Assembly: GCA_900544305.1 (NCBI GenBank)
Contig: UQUV01000001.1
Span: forward strand, 62,001-126,000
Reading direction: 5' to 3'
Length of the DNA stretch: 64,000 nt
Source of the DNA: an uncultured Porphyromonadaceae bacterium
GTDB taxonomy: Bacteria > Bacteroidota > Bacteroidia > Bacteroidales > Muribaculaceae
Shown here: piece after piece, positions 8,775 through 17,221 of the stretch
How the letters are laid out: each line of letters begins with the position of its first letter
How positions within the stretch are numbered: the first letter of the stretch is position 1
Made by a program: the position numbers and the translations under genes
The notes under the pieces: model-generated
The model's input: only the letters and a program-made list of their open reading frames with translations
Database searches by the model: none
What the model was told of the DNA's origin: nothing

Positions 8775-10654
8775 TAGACACCGTCTTGCAGGCGAATGAA
8801 GCCTTCATCAGTCAGATAGCTGAGCATGTTGTAGATGTCTTTGTCCGGAAAGGAGAGCGTTTCAACAAAGTCTTTAGCATTGCATGGTTTTAAAGACAAC
8901 ATATAAAGAATTCCATCGAGAATTTCTTTAGTGTTGTCTTTTTTGTGTCGTTTTCTTTCTACGCATACGTCACATCGACCGCAGTCGGATGCTGTTTCTC
9001 CAAAGTATTTCAGCATGCGGCTTTCCCTGCATTCCGTATCGTTGAATGCATAATCGGAAATGGCGGCAATGCGCTGTTCCTGCCGTTTCAAGCCTTCGTC
9101 GTAGACGCTTTTCGGGAGCAGCAGGTGGCGTGGTTCCACCCGTGAAGTAGGAAAGTATACATACGGTGTGCGTCGTCTCGGAATGTAATGCAGGATATGC
9201 ATTTTGTTCAAAGCTATCAGCGTTGAATAAATGTCGTCAGGAGTGATGCCGTATTTGTATGAAATGGTGGCTTCGTCAATAAAAACATAGTCGGCAAAGA
9301 TTCCCGGATAGTTCCGAAGTATTATTTCCAGAATGTTGTCCATTAGGGGAGTGGCGTTGGGAATATCATACAGGCTGCGTTTGTCCACCAGTACCATTAC
9401 ACGGGATTGTATTTCCACTTCCTCGATGTATTCGATATATTCCGATTGCGACAGAATTTTCAGCGCGTTGTGAGTTACTGTTGGAGGATATTTGAAGGTC
9501 TCGCAAAATAGGCTGAAGTTGAATTCAAACAGTTTGTCGAAACCTCCGCCCAAGCCGATGTCAAGAAAGTTGCATAGCCTTACATATACTTCCTTGATGA
9601 AATCAACAGGAGGGAAGGTTTCCGCAATCCTCTTTTTCAGCAGCCCCTTGTCACGGTTGTTGGCCAACATGACGGCATACGACTTTTTATTGTCGCGTCC
9701 TGCTCGTCCAGCTTCCTGATAGTACTCTTCCAGGGAGTTGGGTACGTCGAGGTGTACAACGGTCCGTACGTCTGGCTTGTCGATACCCATGCCGAACGCA
9801 TTGGTGGCAACCATGATGCGTGTTTCGCCTTTTTTCCATTTGTCCTGTTTCTCTTGCTTCTCTTCATTGACAATTCCTGCATGATAGTAGTCGGCGGAAA
9901 TATCGAAGTGTTGCAGTTCCTCGGCTACAAGTTTCGTCTTTTTTCGGCTTCTGACATATACGATTCCCGAACCGTTCGATTGTTTCAGTATGTTGACCAG
10001 TTTTTCCATTTTGTTGTCAACATGGCGTACAATATACGAAAGGTTCGTGCGGGAGAAACTTTTTTTGAATACGCTCTGAGTACGAAAATTCAGTTTCTCC
10101 ATGATGTCGTTGACTACCACAGGTGTAGCGGTGGCTGTAAGGGCAAGCACCGGCACATCGGGAAACAGCTCCCTTATTTTTGCAATTTTCAGATAAGACG
10201 GGCGGAAATCATAGCCCCATTGTGAAATGCAGTGGGCTTCGTCGACGGCAATCAGCGAAACTTTCATGTGCCGCAGCGATTCGAGAAAACGCTCGGATGC
10301 CACTCTTTCCGGGGAAATATACAGGAATTTATAGTTGCCGTAGATGCATTTGTCGATGGCATTGCGTATGTCCGCATATTTTAATCCGGAATGGATATAT
10401 ATGGCTTTGATTTGACGGTTGCGCAGATTGTCGACCTGGTCTTTCATCAGAGAAATGAGAGGGGTGATGACGATTGTCATTCCGGGCAGGACCATAGTAG
10501 GTACCTGAAACGTCAAGGACTTCCCGCCCCCTGTGGGGAGAAGTCCTAACGTATCATTGTTGTTCAGTACGGATTCTATAATCTCTTCCTGCTGTTCACG
10601 GAATGAGTCGTAACCCCAGTATTTGCGGAGTACGGCATATATCTCCTTTTGCAT
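8762..10654 (-). CDS. recQ: ATP-dependent DNA helicase RecQ
   Basis: 3'-5' DNA helicase of recombination and fork repair. The 630-residue protein opens with a RecQ-typical segment (KYWGYDSFREQQEEII), followed by Walker A (PTGGGKS), the DEAH box in VDEAHCISQWGYDFRP, and the motif near QEAGRAGRD. A four-Cys zinc site (CRESRMLKYFGE, then C-x2-C-x2-C) marks the RQC region. The C-terminal HRDC domain of E. coli RecQ is not evident; the end is a short winged-helix-like tail. It lies 5 bases after recJ on the same strand, so the two repair genes form an operon. Confidence 0.96.
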   Translation of the reverse strand: MQKEIYAVLRKYWGYDSFREQQEEIIESVLNNNDTLGLLPTGGGKSLTFQVPTMVLPGMTIVITPLISLMKDQVDNLRNRQIKAIYIHSGLKYADIRNAIDKCIYGNYKFLYISPERVASERFLESLRHMKVSLIAVDEAHCISQWGYDFRPSYLKIAKIRELFPDVPVLALTATATPVVVNDIMEKLNFRTQSVFKKSFSRTNLSYIVRHVDNKMEKLVNILKQSNGSGIVYVRSRKKTKLVAEELQHFDISADYYHAGIVNEEKQEKQDKWKKGETRIMVATNAFGMGIDKPDVRTVVHLDVPNSLEEYYQEAGRAGRDNKKSYAVMLANNRDKGLLKKRIAETFPPVDFIKEVYVRLCNFLDIGLGGGFDKLFEFNFSLFCETFKYPPTVTHNALKILSQSEYIEYIEEVEIQSRVMVLVDKRSLYDIPNATPLMDNILEIILRNYPGIFADYVFIDEATISYKYGITPDDIYSTLIALNKMHILHYIPRRRTPYVYFPTSRVEPRHLLLPKSVYDEGLKRQEQRIAAISDYAFNDTECRESRMLKYFGETASDCGRCDVCVERKRHKKDNTKEILDGILYMLSLKPCNAKDFVETLSFPDKDIYNMLSYLTDEGFIRLQDGVYYSK

Positions 10655-10659
10655 ATATT

Positions 10660-12393
10660 CTAATTATGGCAAAGCCGTATTTCTTTGACAAAAAGCTGAT
10701 AGTTGTTCGGATTGTTGATGTGTTTGTTTTCTTCTATCGTGTAGCAGATGTCAAATGATTCTCCCGATTTGATATGTGCAAAAAAGTTTGACATATTGAA
10801 TGCGATGCCGTTCATCACTTTTCCGGAACTGTTGTCCACGAGTTCCAGTTTGATGTGCTCCAGATTTCTGCCGACAAGTTTGCTTGTTCCGTAATCTTTG
10901 ACGTGCTTTGAACAGAAAATCGGTTTCTGGTTGCCGGGGCCGAACGGATTGAACAGCTTGAGATAGGCGAGGAAATCGGGTGTGATTTCTTCAAATTTCA
11001 AGTATGCATCAATGTCAATCTGCGGTGTCAGTTGGTTCGGTTTGATTGTTTCGGCCACATACTCCTCAAATCGGCGGGAAAATTCTGGTATGTTTTCTTC
11101 TTTTAGTGACAGGCCTACTGCATAGGTGTGTCCGCCGAAATTTTCCAACAGGTCACGGGTAGCTTCAACGGCACTGTAGATGTCATATCCTTGTACGGAG
11201 CGGGACGAACCTGTTGCCAGTCCGTTGGAAAGGGTTAGGACGACAGCCGGCTTATAGTACAGCTCTGTAAGACGTGATGCCACAATGCCGATAATGCCTT
11301 TGTGCCAGTTCTTGTTGTAAATCACGATGGATTTATGGTCGGAGTCTATCTCTCCGCGTTCTTCGAGAATGGCGTTGGCCTCTTCGGTAATCCGTTTGTC
11401 CAGTTCCTTGCGGTCGCGGTTGTACTGGTCGATGTTTTTGCCTTTGGCGTATGCCTCGTTTTGGTCTTTGGTTGTGAGCAGGTCGACTGCTTCCATTCCC
11501 GACTGCATACGGCCGGATGCGTTGATTCTGGGGCCAATTTTGAAAATCACGTCACTTATAGTAATTTCTCTGTTGGCGAGATTGCAAATCCGGATAATGC
11601 TTTTTAATCCCATGTTCGGGTTTGAATTCAGCCGTTTCAAGCCGTGGTAAGCCATTATTCGGTTTTCTCCGGTCATTGGAACAATATCGGCGGCAATGCT
11701 GACAGCTACAAGGTCAAGCAGACTGTACAACTCGTTGTGATTTGTTAGTCCGTTGCTCCTTGCAAATGCCTGCATAAACTTAAACCCGACCCCGCAACCT
11801 GAAAGGTGGGGATAGGGGTAGGTGTTGTCAGCCAATTTCGGATTCAGTATTGCGCATGCTTCAGGCAATACATCATCAGGAACATGGTGGTCGCAAATGA
11901 TAAAGTCGATGCCTCGTTCCTTTGCATAATGTATCTCCTCGATTGCCTTTATTCCACAGTCGAGTACGATAATGAGTTTTATACCTTTGGATGCGGCGTC
12001 ATCAATGCTTTTCATTGAAATGCCGTATCCTTCTTCATCTCTGGTCGGAATGTAATACTCAATGTGTGAGTAATAATTCCGTAGATATTTGTATACAAGG
12101 GAAACCGCTGTCGTTCCGTCGACATCGTAGTCGCCATATACCAATATCTTCTCTTTTGCCCCCATGGCTTTGTTGAGCCTGTTTACAGCCTTATTCATGT
12201 CACGCATCAGAAACGGATCGTGCATGTCGGAAAGAGAAGGGGAGAAAAAACGTTCGGCTTCATCAACGCTGGTTATACCGCGTTGAACCAGCAGTTCAGC
12301 TATCGTTGGACTGCCGGCAAATTTCTTTGCCAACTCTATCTCTAATTCTTGTTCTTCGGATGTTAGGGGTAAGTAATTCCATTTACTTATCAT
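10660..12393 (-). CDS. recJ: Single-stranded-DNA-specific exonuclease RecJ
   Basis: 5'-3' single-strand DNA exonuclease of recombination and mismatch repair. The 577 residues contain the DHH-phosphoesterase signature: VYGDYDVDGTT (Asp88, Asp90, Asp92), LDCGIK, CDHHVP, then the DHHA1 part with GRINASGRM and HKGIIGIVASRL, and a C-terminal OB-like region. It is the first gene of a recJ-recQ operon; in E. coli the two products act together at stalled forks. The probable promoter lies about 170 bases upstream (TATATTTG on the minus strand at 12562-12569), which gives a long leader. Confidence 0.97.
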   Translation of the reverse strand: MISKWNYLPLTSEEQELEIELAKKFAGSPTIAELLVQRGITSVDEAERFFSPSLSDMHDPFLMRDMNKAVNRLNKAMGAKEKILVYGDYDVDGTTAVSLVYKYLRNYYSHIEYYIPTRDEEGYGISMKSIDDAASKGIKLIIVLDCGIKAIEEIHYAKERGIDFIICDHHVPDDVLPEACAILNPKLADNTYPYPHLSGCGVGFKFMQAFARSNGLTNHNELYSLLDLVAVSIAADIVPMTGENRIMAYHGLKRLNSNPNMGLKSIIRICNLANREITISDVIFKIGPRINASGRMQSGMEAVDLLTTKDQNEAYAKGKNIDQYNRDRKELDKRITEEANAILEERGEIDSDHKSIVIYNKNWHKGIIGIVASRLTELYYKPAVVLTLSNGLATGSSRSVQGYDIYSAVEATRDLLENFGGHTYAVGLSLKEENIPEFSRRFEEYVAETIKPNQLTPQIDIDAYLKFEEITPDFLAYLKLFNPFGPGNQKPIFCSKHVKDYGTSKLVGRNLEHIKLELVDNSSGKVMNGIAFNMSNFFAHIKSGESFDICYTIEENKHINNPNNYQLFVKEIRLCHN

Positions 12394-12561
12394 TTATATA
12401 GTTTTTTTATTATCAAGGTAGGGGGCCTCTCATGGCCGGAAACGAGCGGCAGTTTTTTGTCTGTTTGTGGCTCGCTTTTATTATTTTGCTGTTATAAAAA
12501 CAGTTATATGTTGAGTTTCGTTTACTGTAAGGCTATATTGCCGCACAATTTAACGTATACG

Positions 12562-12569
12562 CAAATATA
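12562..12569 (-). promoter_or_regulatory. -7 box TATATTTG, probable recJ promoter
   Basis: On the minus strand TATATTTG matches TAnnTTTG. No TTG at the right distance. A start near 12558 would give recJ a leader of about 165 bases containing small inverted repeats (CGAGC/GCTCG near 12444-12475). Confidence 0.45.
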
Positions 12570-12612
12570 ATGATTGTTTTTCTGATATTGGCGGTTTCGT
12601 AACGTGTTTTTT

Positions 12613-12657
12613 TCAAAATAAAATAAAAAAAGCGACTGTCGTTTTTAACAGTCGCTT
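12613..12657 (-). terminator. Intrinsic terminator after mscS
   Basis: Ten-base stem AAGCGACTGT (12630-12639) with ACAGTCGCTT (12648-12657), followed on the minus strand by a T-rich run. It lies 17 bases after the mscS stop. Confidence 0.85.
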
Positions 12658-12674
12658 GAGTGGTATTTGTACCG

Positions 12675-13778
12675 TTATTTGACCAAATGAACATCCATTT
12701 GAGGGAATGGGAAACTGATGCCTGCTTTGGGAAGTTCGTTGTAAATTTTTTCGTTTATGTCGTAGTATACTTCCCAGTATAATGAAGACGGAACCCATAC
12801 ACGGACAATAATGTCGACGCTGCTGCTTGACAATGACGACAAAGCAATGAATGGAGCTCGGTCAATTTTTGGCAACAGAGCCTTGATGTCGTCTTCCTTG
12901 TTGGCAATGGCCTGTAGTTTGCTGACAACTTTTTCCTTGCCGCTGAACAGGCGTTTGATTCCTTTCTGTTCTTCCGGTTCCGGAGTCGGTTCTGCTGTCG
13001 CAGCTTTTGCTGCGGCTCTCATTTCGCGGTCGTCTTCAATGTATTTTTTTACGATACGGCTATCGTTGTTGATGATGTCAAGAATGGCCTTTCTCGCAAC
13101 CTGGTAGTCGTTGCCGTAAGAAATGTTGACTGTCCAGTCCACACGGCGATAGTCTTCTTTGCTGTAATTGTTGATGCTGCCGGTGGAAAGGCCGCCATTA
13201 GGGATGAAGATGCACTTGTTGTCGGTGGTGTTCAATACGGTGTTGAATATCTGGATTTCTTTTACCGTACCGGAATAGCCTTGGGCTTCAATGAAATCCC
13301 CGACTTTGTAAGGCTTGATGAGCAGAATGAGTACCCCTCCGGCAAAATTCTGTAATGTTCCACTCAAAGCCAGACCGATGGCAACGCCGGCCGATGCGAA
13401 TATCGCAACGAATGAGCTGGTCTCAATGCCTAATATTGAGATAACTATGATTATCAGTACGAAATAGAGAACAACTTTCAAGAAACTTAAAATGAAGGTT
13501 GTCAGCGATTTGTCCACTTGGCGGTGGATAAGCAGTTTTTTAATGCTTTTGTGGATTCGGTTGATAATGAATTTTCCGACATAGAATACAATTATGGCAA
13601 TTGCCAGTTTGATTACCAGATCGACTGCGCCGGAAATTAATTTTTCGACGACTTGTTCCACCGGTAGTCCGGAAAACTCCTGTGCTATCTTGCTGATGTT
13701 CTGTATTGGCTCTGCGGCTTCTTTTGTTGTGTCGGCTGCTGCCGCTGTTGCGGTTAATAATAGGCTCAATAAATTCAT
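12675..13778 (-). CDS. Small-conductance mechanosensitive channel, MscS family
   Basis: Inner-membrane channel releasing solutes on hypo-osmotic shock. The 367 residues begin with a signal-like segment, then an amphipathic stretch, three membrane helices and the Gly/Ala-rich pore helix (ASAGVAIGLALSGTLQNFAGG) followed by the MscS beta domain (KVGDFIEAQGYSGTV). Unusual is an insertion in the cytoplasmic C-terminal region (about residues 255-315) rich in Ala, Pro, Glu and Lys, absent from the 286-residue E. coli MscS. It is a single-gene unit, with a strong terminator. Confidence 0.92.
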   Translation of the reverse strand: MNLLSLLLTATAAAADTTKEAAEPIQNISKIAQEFSGLPVEQVVEKLISGAVDLVIKLAIAIIVFYVGKFIINRIHKSIKKLLIHRQVDKSLTTFILSFLKVVLYFVLIIIVISILGIETSSFVAIFASAGVAIGLALSGTLQNFAGGVLILLIKPYKVGDFIEAQGYSGTVKEIQIFNTVLNTTDNKCIFIPNGGLSTGSINNYSKEDYRRVDWTVNISYGNDYQVARKAILDIINNDSRIVKKYIEDDREMRAAAKAATAEPTPEPEEQKGIKRLFSGKEKVVSKLQAIANKEDDIKALLPKIDRAPFIALSSLSSSSVDIIVRVWVPSSLYWEVYYDINEKIYNELPKAGISFPFPQMDVHLVK

Positions 13779-13855
13779 AGCTTTAAAATGGTTGTTTACT
13801 TAAGACAAAAATAACTAAAAAAAATTCAAAAAAGAAAGGACTTTGACTTTTTCGG

Positions 13856-13863
13856 TAACTTTG
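13856..13863 (+). promoter_or_regulatory. -7 box TAACTTTG before the TPR gene
   Basis: TAACTTTG matches TAnnTTTG and lies 26 bases before the ATG at 13890. No correctly spaced TTG is visible. Confidence 0.5.
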
Positions 13864-13889
13864 CGGATAAAACAACTGAAATTATTACT

Positions 13890-14741
13890 ATGTTCAAATC
13901 TGTAAGCAATATTTCGAAAACTTCGGCAATGCTGTTGGCCTTTTTGTGGGGATTCTTCTGTATGGACGTATGGGGCCAATCCTATGCTGCATCTGTAGAT
14001 TCCGTTGACCGGTTTGTGCAGGAACGGAATTGGATTGGGGCGGAAAGAATGTTGTTGAATGCTTTGAAACAAGAACCGGCTAATCCGAACAACTATTTGT
14101 TGCTGTCAAATCTTGGAACGGTACATCGTAATATGGGACGTTTGGAAGAAGCGTTGGCTGATTATACAAATGCCTTGTCGATTACACCCAATGCTGTGAC
14201 TATCTTGCATAACCGGGCTTCATTGTATTTGGAAATGGATAGTGTGGAAAAAGCATTGGTTGATTATGAACGGATAATGAGGCTGGATGAAATGGATGTC
14301 GATTCAAGATACTATCACGGCATGATAGCTTTGCAATATGGGAAAATGGATGAGGCGCAGAAGGATTTTGAAGAAGTCCTGAAGTTGAATCCTCATTCAG
14401 TGGATGCGAAGCGGGGGCTTGCTTTATGGAACAAATTGTTGAACCGAAAAGAAGAGGCCATTGAACTGTATTCGCAAATTATTGAAAAAGAACACCGTCT
14501 GTCCAATTATTTGGGTAGGGCAGAGTGCTATCTGGACTTGAACAAGACCGTGGAGGCGGAAGCCGATTTGCAGGAGGCTCAAAAGTTGGATCCGTCTGAA
14601 CCGATGATATATGTCTATCGCGCGCGGTTGTCGGAATTGCAATTCCGCTATGATGACGCTGCAAATTATGCCAAAAAGGCTCAAGAGTTAGGTGCAGAGC
14701 CGGAATTGGTGGAGAAATTTTTCAAAAAAAGAGATTTGTAG
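13890..14741 (+). CDS. Tetratricopeptide-repeat protein, exported
   Basis: A 283-residue protein with an N-terminal hydrophobic segment (about residues 12-30, ending near VWGQ) and six or so TPR units (for example GRLEEALADYTNAL, DSVEKALVDYERIM, GKMDEAQKDFEEVL), a scaffold for protein contacts, probably in the periplasm. No catalytic domain is visible. The following HU-CCDC81/SPOR gene has its own promoter overlapping the end of this gene, so the two are neighbours rather than a strict operon. Confidence 0.85.
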   Translation: MFKSVSNISKTSAMLLAFLWGFFCMDVWGQSYAASVDSVDRFVQERNWIGAERMLLNALKQEPANPNNYLLLSNLGTVHRNMGRLEEALADYTNALSITPNAVTILHNRASLYLEMDSVEKALVDYERIMRLDEMDVDSRYYHGMIALQYGKMDEAQKDFEEVLKLNPHSVDAKRGLALWNKLLNRKEEAIELYSQIIEKEHRLSNYLGRAECYLDLNKTVEAEADLQEAQKLDPSEPMIYVYRARLSELQFRYDDAANYAKKAQELGAEPELVEKFFKKRDL

Positions 14742-14742
14742 G

Positions 14743-14773
14743 TTGCTCAATTGCAAATAAATCTGTACTTTTG
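14743..14773 (+). promoter_or_regulatory. Promoter of the HU-CCDC81/SPOR gene, probably giving a leaderless mRNA
   Basis: TTG at 14743-14745, a 20-base spacer and TACTTTTG at 14766-14773 fit the -33/-7 pattern. The expected start site, about 4 bases after the final G, falls on or next to the ATG at 14778. Confidence 0.65.
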
Positions 14774-14777
14774 TTAT

Positions 14778-15755
14778 ATGATAAGAATAATATCTCATAT
14801 TGAATATTTGCTAAGACGGAATGAATGTGTGGTTCTTCCGGAATTCGGTGCATTTATAGCGCGTTATGTTTCGGCCAAGTTGGGGGATGACAATCAGTTG
14901 TTGCCTCCGGCACGTGTGTTGGGATTCAATGATGCGGTTGTCTGCAACGACGGCTTGCTGGTAAATTCAATAATGAGAAAGGAAAAGGTGTCATACGACA
15001 AGGCTATGTCTATCATTGCTGACGATGTGGTTGCATTGAAACGGCAGTTGATGGAAAACCGGGAGTTTTGTATGGGTAGCCTGGGGCGTTTTGAATTGTC
15101 GGATGATGATTCCCTGCATTTCTATCCGTCGGCCGATGGAAATCAGGCTTCGATTGAATATTTTGGTTTGGAAAAACTGAAGTTCACGCCTGTGCTCAAT
15201 ACCGTTTTTGAGACTGAAGACCCGGAAAGCAAAGAAAAGGGTGCTGATATTGTGTATTTGCCGATTAGCAGAAATATCTTTAAGATTGCAGCCAGCATTG
15301 CAGTACTGATTTTGTTGGCGATAGCATTATCGACACCGATTCCTGTAGAAAATACGCCGGATTTTGCCGGATTTAATTCTGTTGTGGCAAAACCTGCAGA
15401 TAAACTGGAGGAAAAGATTGCTATGCCAATGACTGAAGTTGTGGCAGAAGACACGATTGCTGCTGCGGATACGGTTGCTACTCAACCCACGGAAGTTGTG
15501 GCAGAAACGGAGCAGGAAATGGAAACGGCAAGTCAGCCTACGTATTATGTAGTCGTTGCTTCGTTGAAAACTAAGGCTCAAACGGAACAGTTTATTCGGG
15601 AATCTTCGATAAAGAATTTGAAGGTGTTGTCACGTAATGGCGGTATCTATAGAGTATACGTGGCTTCCGGAAGCAGCTATTCAGAAATGAACGACTTTAT
15701 TGAATCGACAAATCTTCGTGAAACAAATCCTGATGTGTGGATTTGCAAGCGTTAA
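14778..15755 (+). CDS. HU-CCDC81 and SPOR domain membrane protein
   Basis: A 325-residue protein with three parts: an N-terminal HU-like/CCDC81-type domain (about 1-140, beginning HIEYLLRRNECVVLPEFGAF), one membrane helix (about residues 167-185), and a periplasmic acidic linker ending in a SPOR domain (last 75 or so residues, from YYVVVASLKTKAQ). SPOR domains bind denuded peptidoglycan at the division septum, and the cytoplasmic HU-like part could contact nucleic acid or protein. The start is set at 14778, because the frame upstream lies within the promoter. A division or cell-wall role is inferred from the domains. Confidence 0.9.
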   Translation: MIRIISHIEYLLRRNECVVLPEFGAFIARYVSAKLGDDNQLLPPARVLGFNDAVVCNDGLLVNSIMRKEKVSYDKAMSIIADDVVALKRQLMENREFCMGSLGRFELSDDDSLHFYPSADGNQASIEYFGLEKLKFTPVLNTVFETEDPESKEKGADIVYLPISRNIFKIAASIAVLILLAIALSTPIPVENTPDFAGFNSVVAKPADKLEEKIAMPMTEVVAEDTIAAADTVATQPTEVVAETEQEMETASQPTYYVVVASLKTKAQTEQFIRESSIKNLKVLSRNGGIYRVYVASGSSYSEMNDFIESTNLRETNPDVWICKR

Positions 15756-15773
15756 GAAAATAGAAGACACAAC

Positions 15774-15810
15774 AAAAAGCGGAATCGGTTTTTAGCTGAT
15801 TCCGCTTTTT
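15774..15810. terminator. Bidirectional terminator between convergent genes
   Basis: Perfect 13-base stem: AAAAAGCGGAATC (15774-15786) with GATTCCGCTTTTT (15798-15810), with T runs in both directions. The right arm overlaps the last codons of the LuxR gene. Confidence 0.88.
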
Positions 15811-16400
15811 ATATCTTGTATCTCTACGATTTTGTTTACGATTGCATAGATGGCCAAACCTGCCGAAGAATGTATTTGCAGTTTTTTTGAAATGTTTCTT
15901 CGGTGGGTGATAACCGTATGAATGGATATGGAAAGCTTTTCAGCGATGGCTTTGTTGGTAAGACCTTTTACCACACATCCGATGATTTCCTTTTCGCGTT
16001 GGCTTAACTGTTCTGTTTCTATGTTGTCATCATCTTCTTCTATATGAAGAACGGATGATATAGTGTCGTTGACGGTATCCAAGTCGTCGAATATGGAAAT
16101 GGAACCATCGAAATCCGCCAATGTCTTGTTGTCAAAATATCCGCTTACCAATGCTACGACTTTCGTGTCCGGATTGTCTCGCTTGTAATTTGCTATGCTG
16201 ACACCTCCAAGGAATAGTGGGTTTATGATGGCAATTTCCGGACGGTGGAGGCGGGAAAACAACATAAAGGCATCCATGTTGGAAACCTCATTGATAGAGA
16301 ATGTATAGTCGGAGAGCCTTTTAAGCACTGCGGAAATTCCACTTCTCAATATAAGGGAATTCTCGGCAATAACTATTTTGATGTTGTTTCTATTTTTCAT
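15792..16400 (-). CDS. LuxR-type transcription regulator with a degenerate receiver domain
   Basis: A 202-residue protein shaped like a NarL/LuxR response regulator: an N-terminal receiver-like domain (about 6-118) and a C-terminal LuxR helix-turn-helix (about 132-195: LSQREKEIIGCVVKGLTNKAIAEKLSISIHTV). The receiver is atypical. The position of the phospho-acceptor Asp is Asn60 (IAIINPLFLGG), the acidic pocket has only Glu13, and the conserved Lys is not evident, so classical phosphorylation is unlikely. It overlaps the upstream hemerythrin gene by 4 bases (ATGA). I infer that it acts with the hemerythrin protein, perhaps as a non-phosphorylated regulator. Confidence 0.9.
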   Translation of the reverse strand: MKNRNNIKIVIAENSLILRSGISAVLKRLSDYTFSINEVSNMDAFMLFSRLHRPEIAIINPLFLGGVSIANYKRDNPDTKVVALVSGYFDNKTLADFDGSISIFDDLDTVNDTISSVLHIEEDDDNIETEQLSQREKEIIGCVVKGLTNKAIAEKLSISIHTVITHRRNISKKLQIHSSAGLAIYAIVNKIVEIQDIKSGIS

Positions 16401-17104
16401 TTTGATACTTCGTTTTCAAGTTTGACAACCGCCGGAGTGAAAATCTGGTCTTCCAATTTGCAGTGCAGGTCCAAATCTTGCTCACAGTTGAGGATGTCGA
16501 AAAGTGTTGCATTCAGTAGGTTGTTGCAACTGTTTTGAGGATAATATTTAATGATGATGTTTTTTAGCTCTCTTAGTTTTTGTTCGATATGATTGTGCTT
16601 TTCGGCAAAACATTTGATTGTGTAATCGCCGGTAGCCTTCTTCTCTATGAGTTGTTCTACATATTTGAATACGTATTTATTTTCATATTCCATGTGCCGT
16701 CTGACTTCTTCTACATATTTATCGTAGAACATCAGAATGGATTCCGTTACGTCGTTTTTCTCCGGTTCCTGATCCAATGCCTGGCAAAGGCGTGTGCGGA
16801 TATTGGGAAGGCAGAAATCCAGGAAGAATGAATGGGCCTGCTTTAAATAATTGACAAGCGATTCTACTGACAAAGTTTCCGCATTCGGGTCATACTCGGA
16901 GCCGTATTGTTCCTGTTCTATGAAATTTACTACAGCAAGAAAAGTGTTGCAGTCAACACCTTTTTCTTTACAAAAATCCTGCACGCTTTTTTCTCCGAAT
17001 CCTAATGGCAGTCCGAACCGGCTCATGGCGGATATCAGAGAATAGTTGCGGGTAATGAGATGACTCATTTTGTCTGTTGGCTTGTATTTGCGTATGTTAC
17101 TCAT
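16397..17104 (-). CDS. Hemerythrin-domain di-iron protein, YtfE/RIC-like
   Basis: A 235-residue protein with an N-terminal ScdA_N-like segment (about 25-62, FGEKSVQDFCKEKGVDCNTF) and a hemerythrin four-helix bundle. The six di-iron ligands of E. coli YtfE have counterparts at the same spacing: His91, His137, Glu141, His170, His214 and Glu218. YtfE/RIC proteins repair iron centres damaged by nitric oxide or oxidants, so stress repair or sensing is plausible. It is co-translated with a LuxR-type regulator. The region upstream holds a strong inverted repeat. The family is confident; the sensing role is inference. Confidence 0.9.
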   Translation of the reverse strand: MSNIRKYKPTDKMSHLITRNYSLISAMSRFGLPLGFGEKSVQDFCKEKGVDCNTFLAVVNFIEQEQYGSEYDPNAETLSVESLVNYLKQAHSFFLDFCLPNIRTRLCQALDQEPEKNDVTESILMFYDKYVEEVRRHMEYENKYVFKYVEQLIEKKATGDYTIKCFAEKHNHIEQKLRELKNIIIKYYPQNSCNNLLNATLFDILNCEQDLDLHCKLEDQIFTPAVVKLENEVSK

Positions 17105-17150
17105 TCTTTTGATTTTTCAAGTTAGCAAAGTAATCTATTATAATAACAAA

Positions 17151-17194
17151 AGGCAATAGCTATTTGTTGGTATTTTTTTCAATAGCTATTGCCT
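17151..17194 (-). terminator. Long inverted repeat, probable terminator after the PorT-like gene
   Basis: A perfect 14-base stem, AGGCAATAGCTATT (17151-17164) with AATAGCTATTGCCT (17181-17194), followed on the minus strand by TTTTGTTATTA. It lies 27 bases beyond the PorT-like stop. The loop region TATTTGTTGGTATTTTT recurs with one change just outside the stem (from 17194), so an operator role for the downstream hemerythrin gene cannot be ruled out. Confidence 0.65.
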
Positions 17195-17221
17195 ATTTGT
17201 AGGTATTTTTATTTTGTATTG

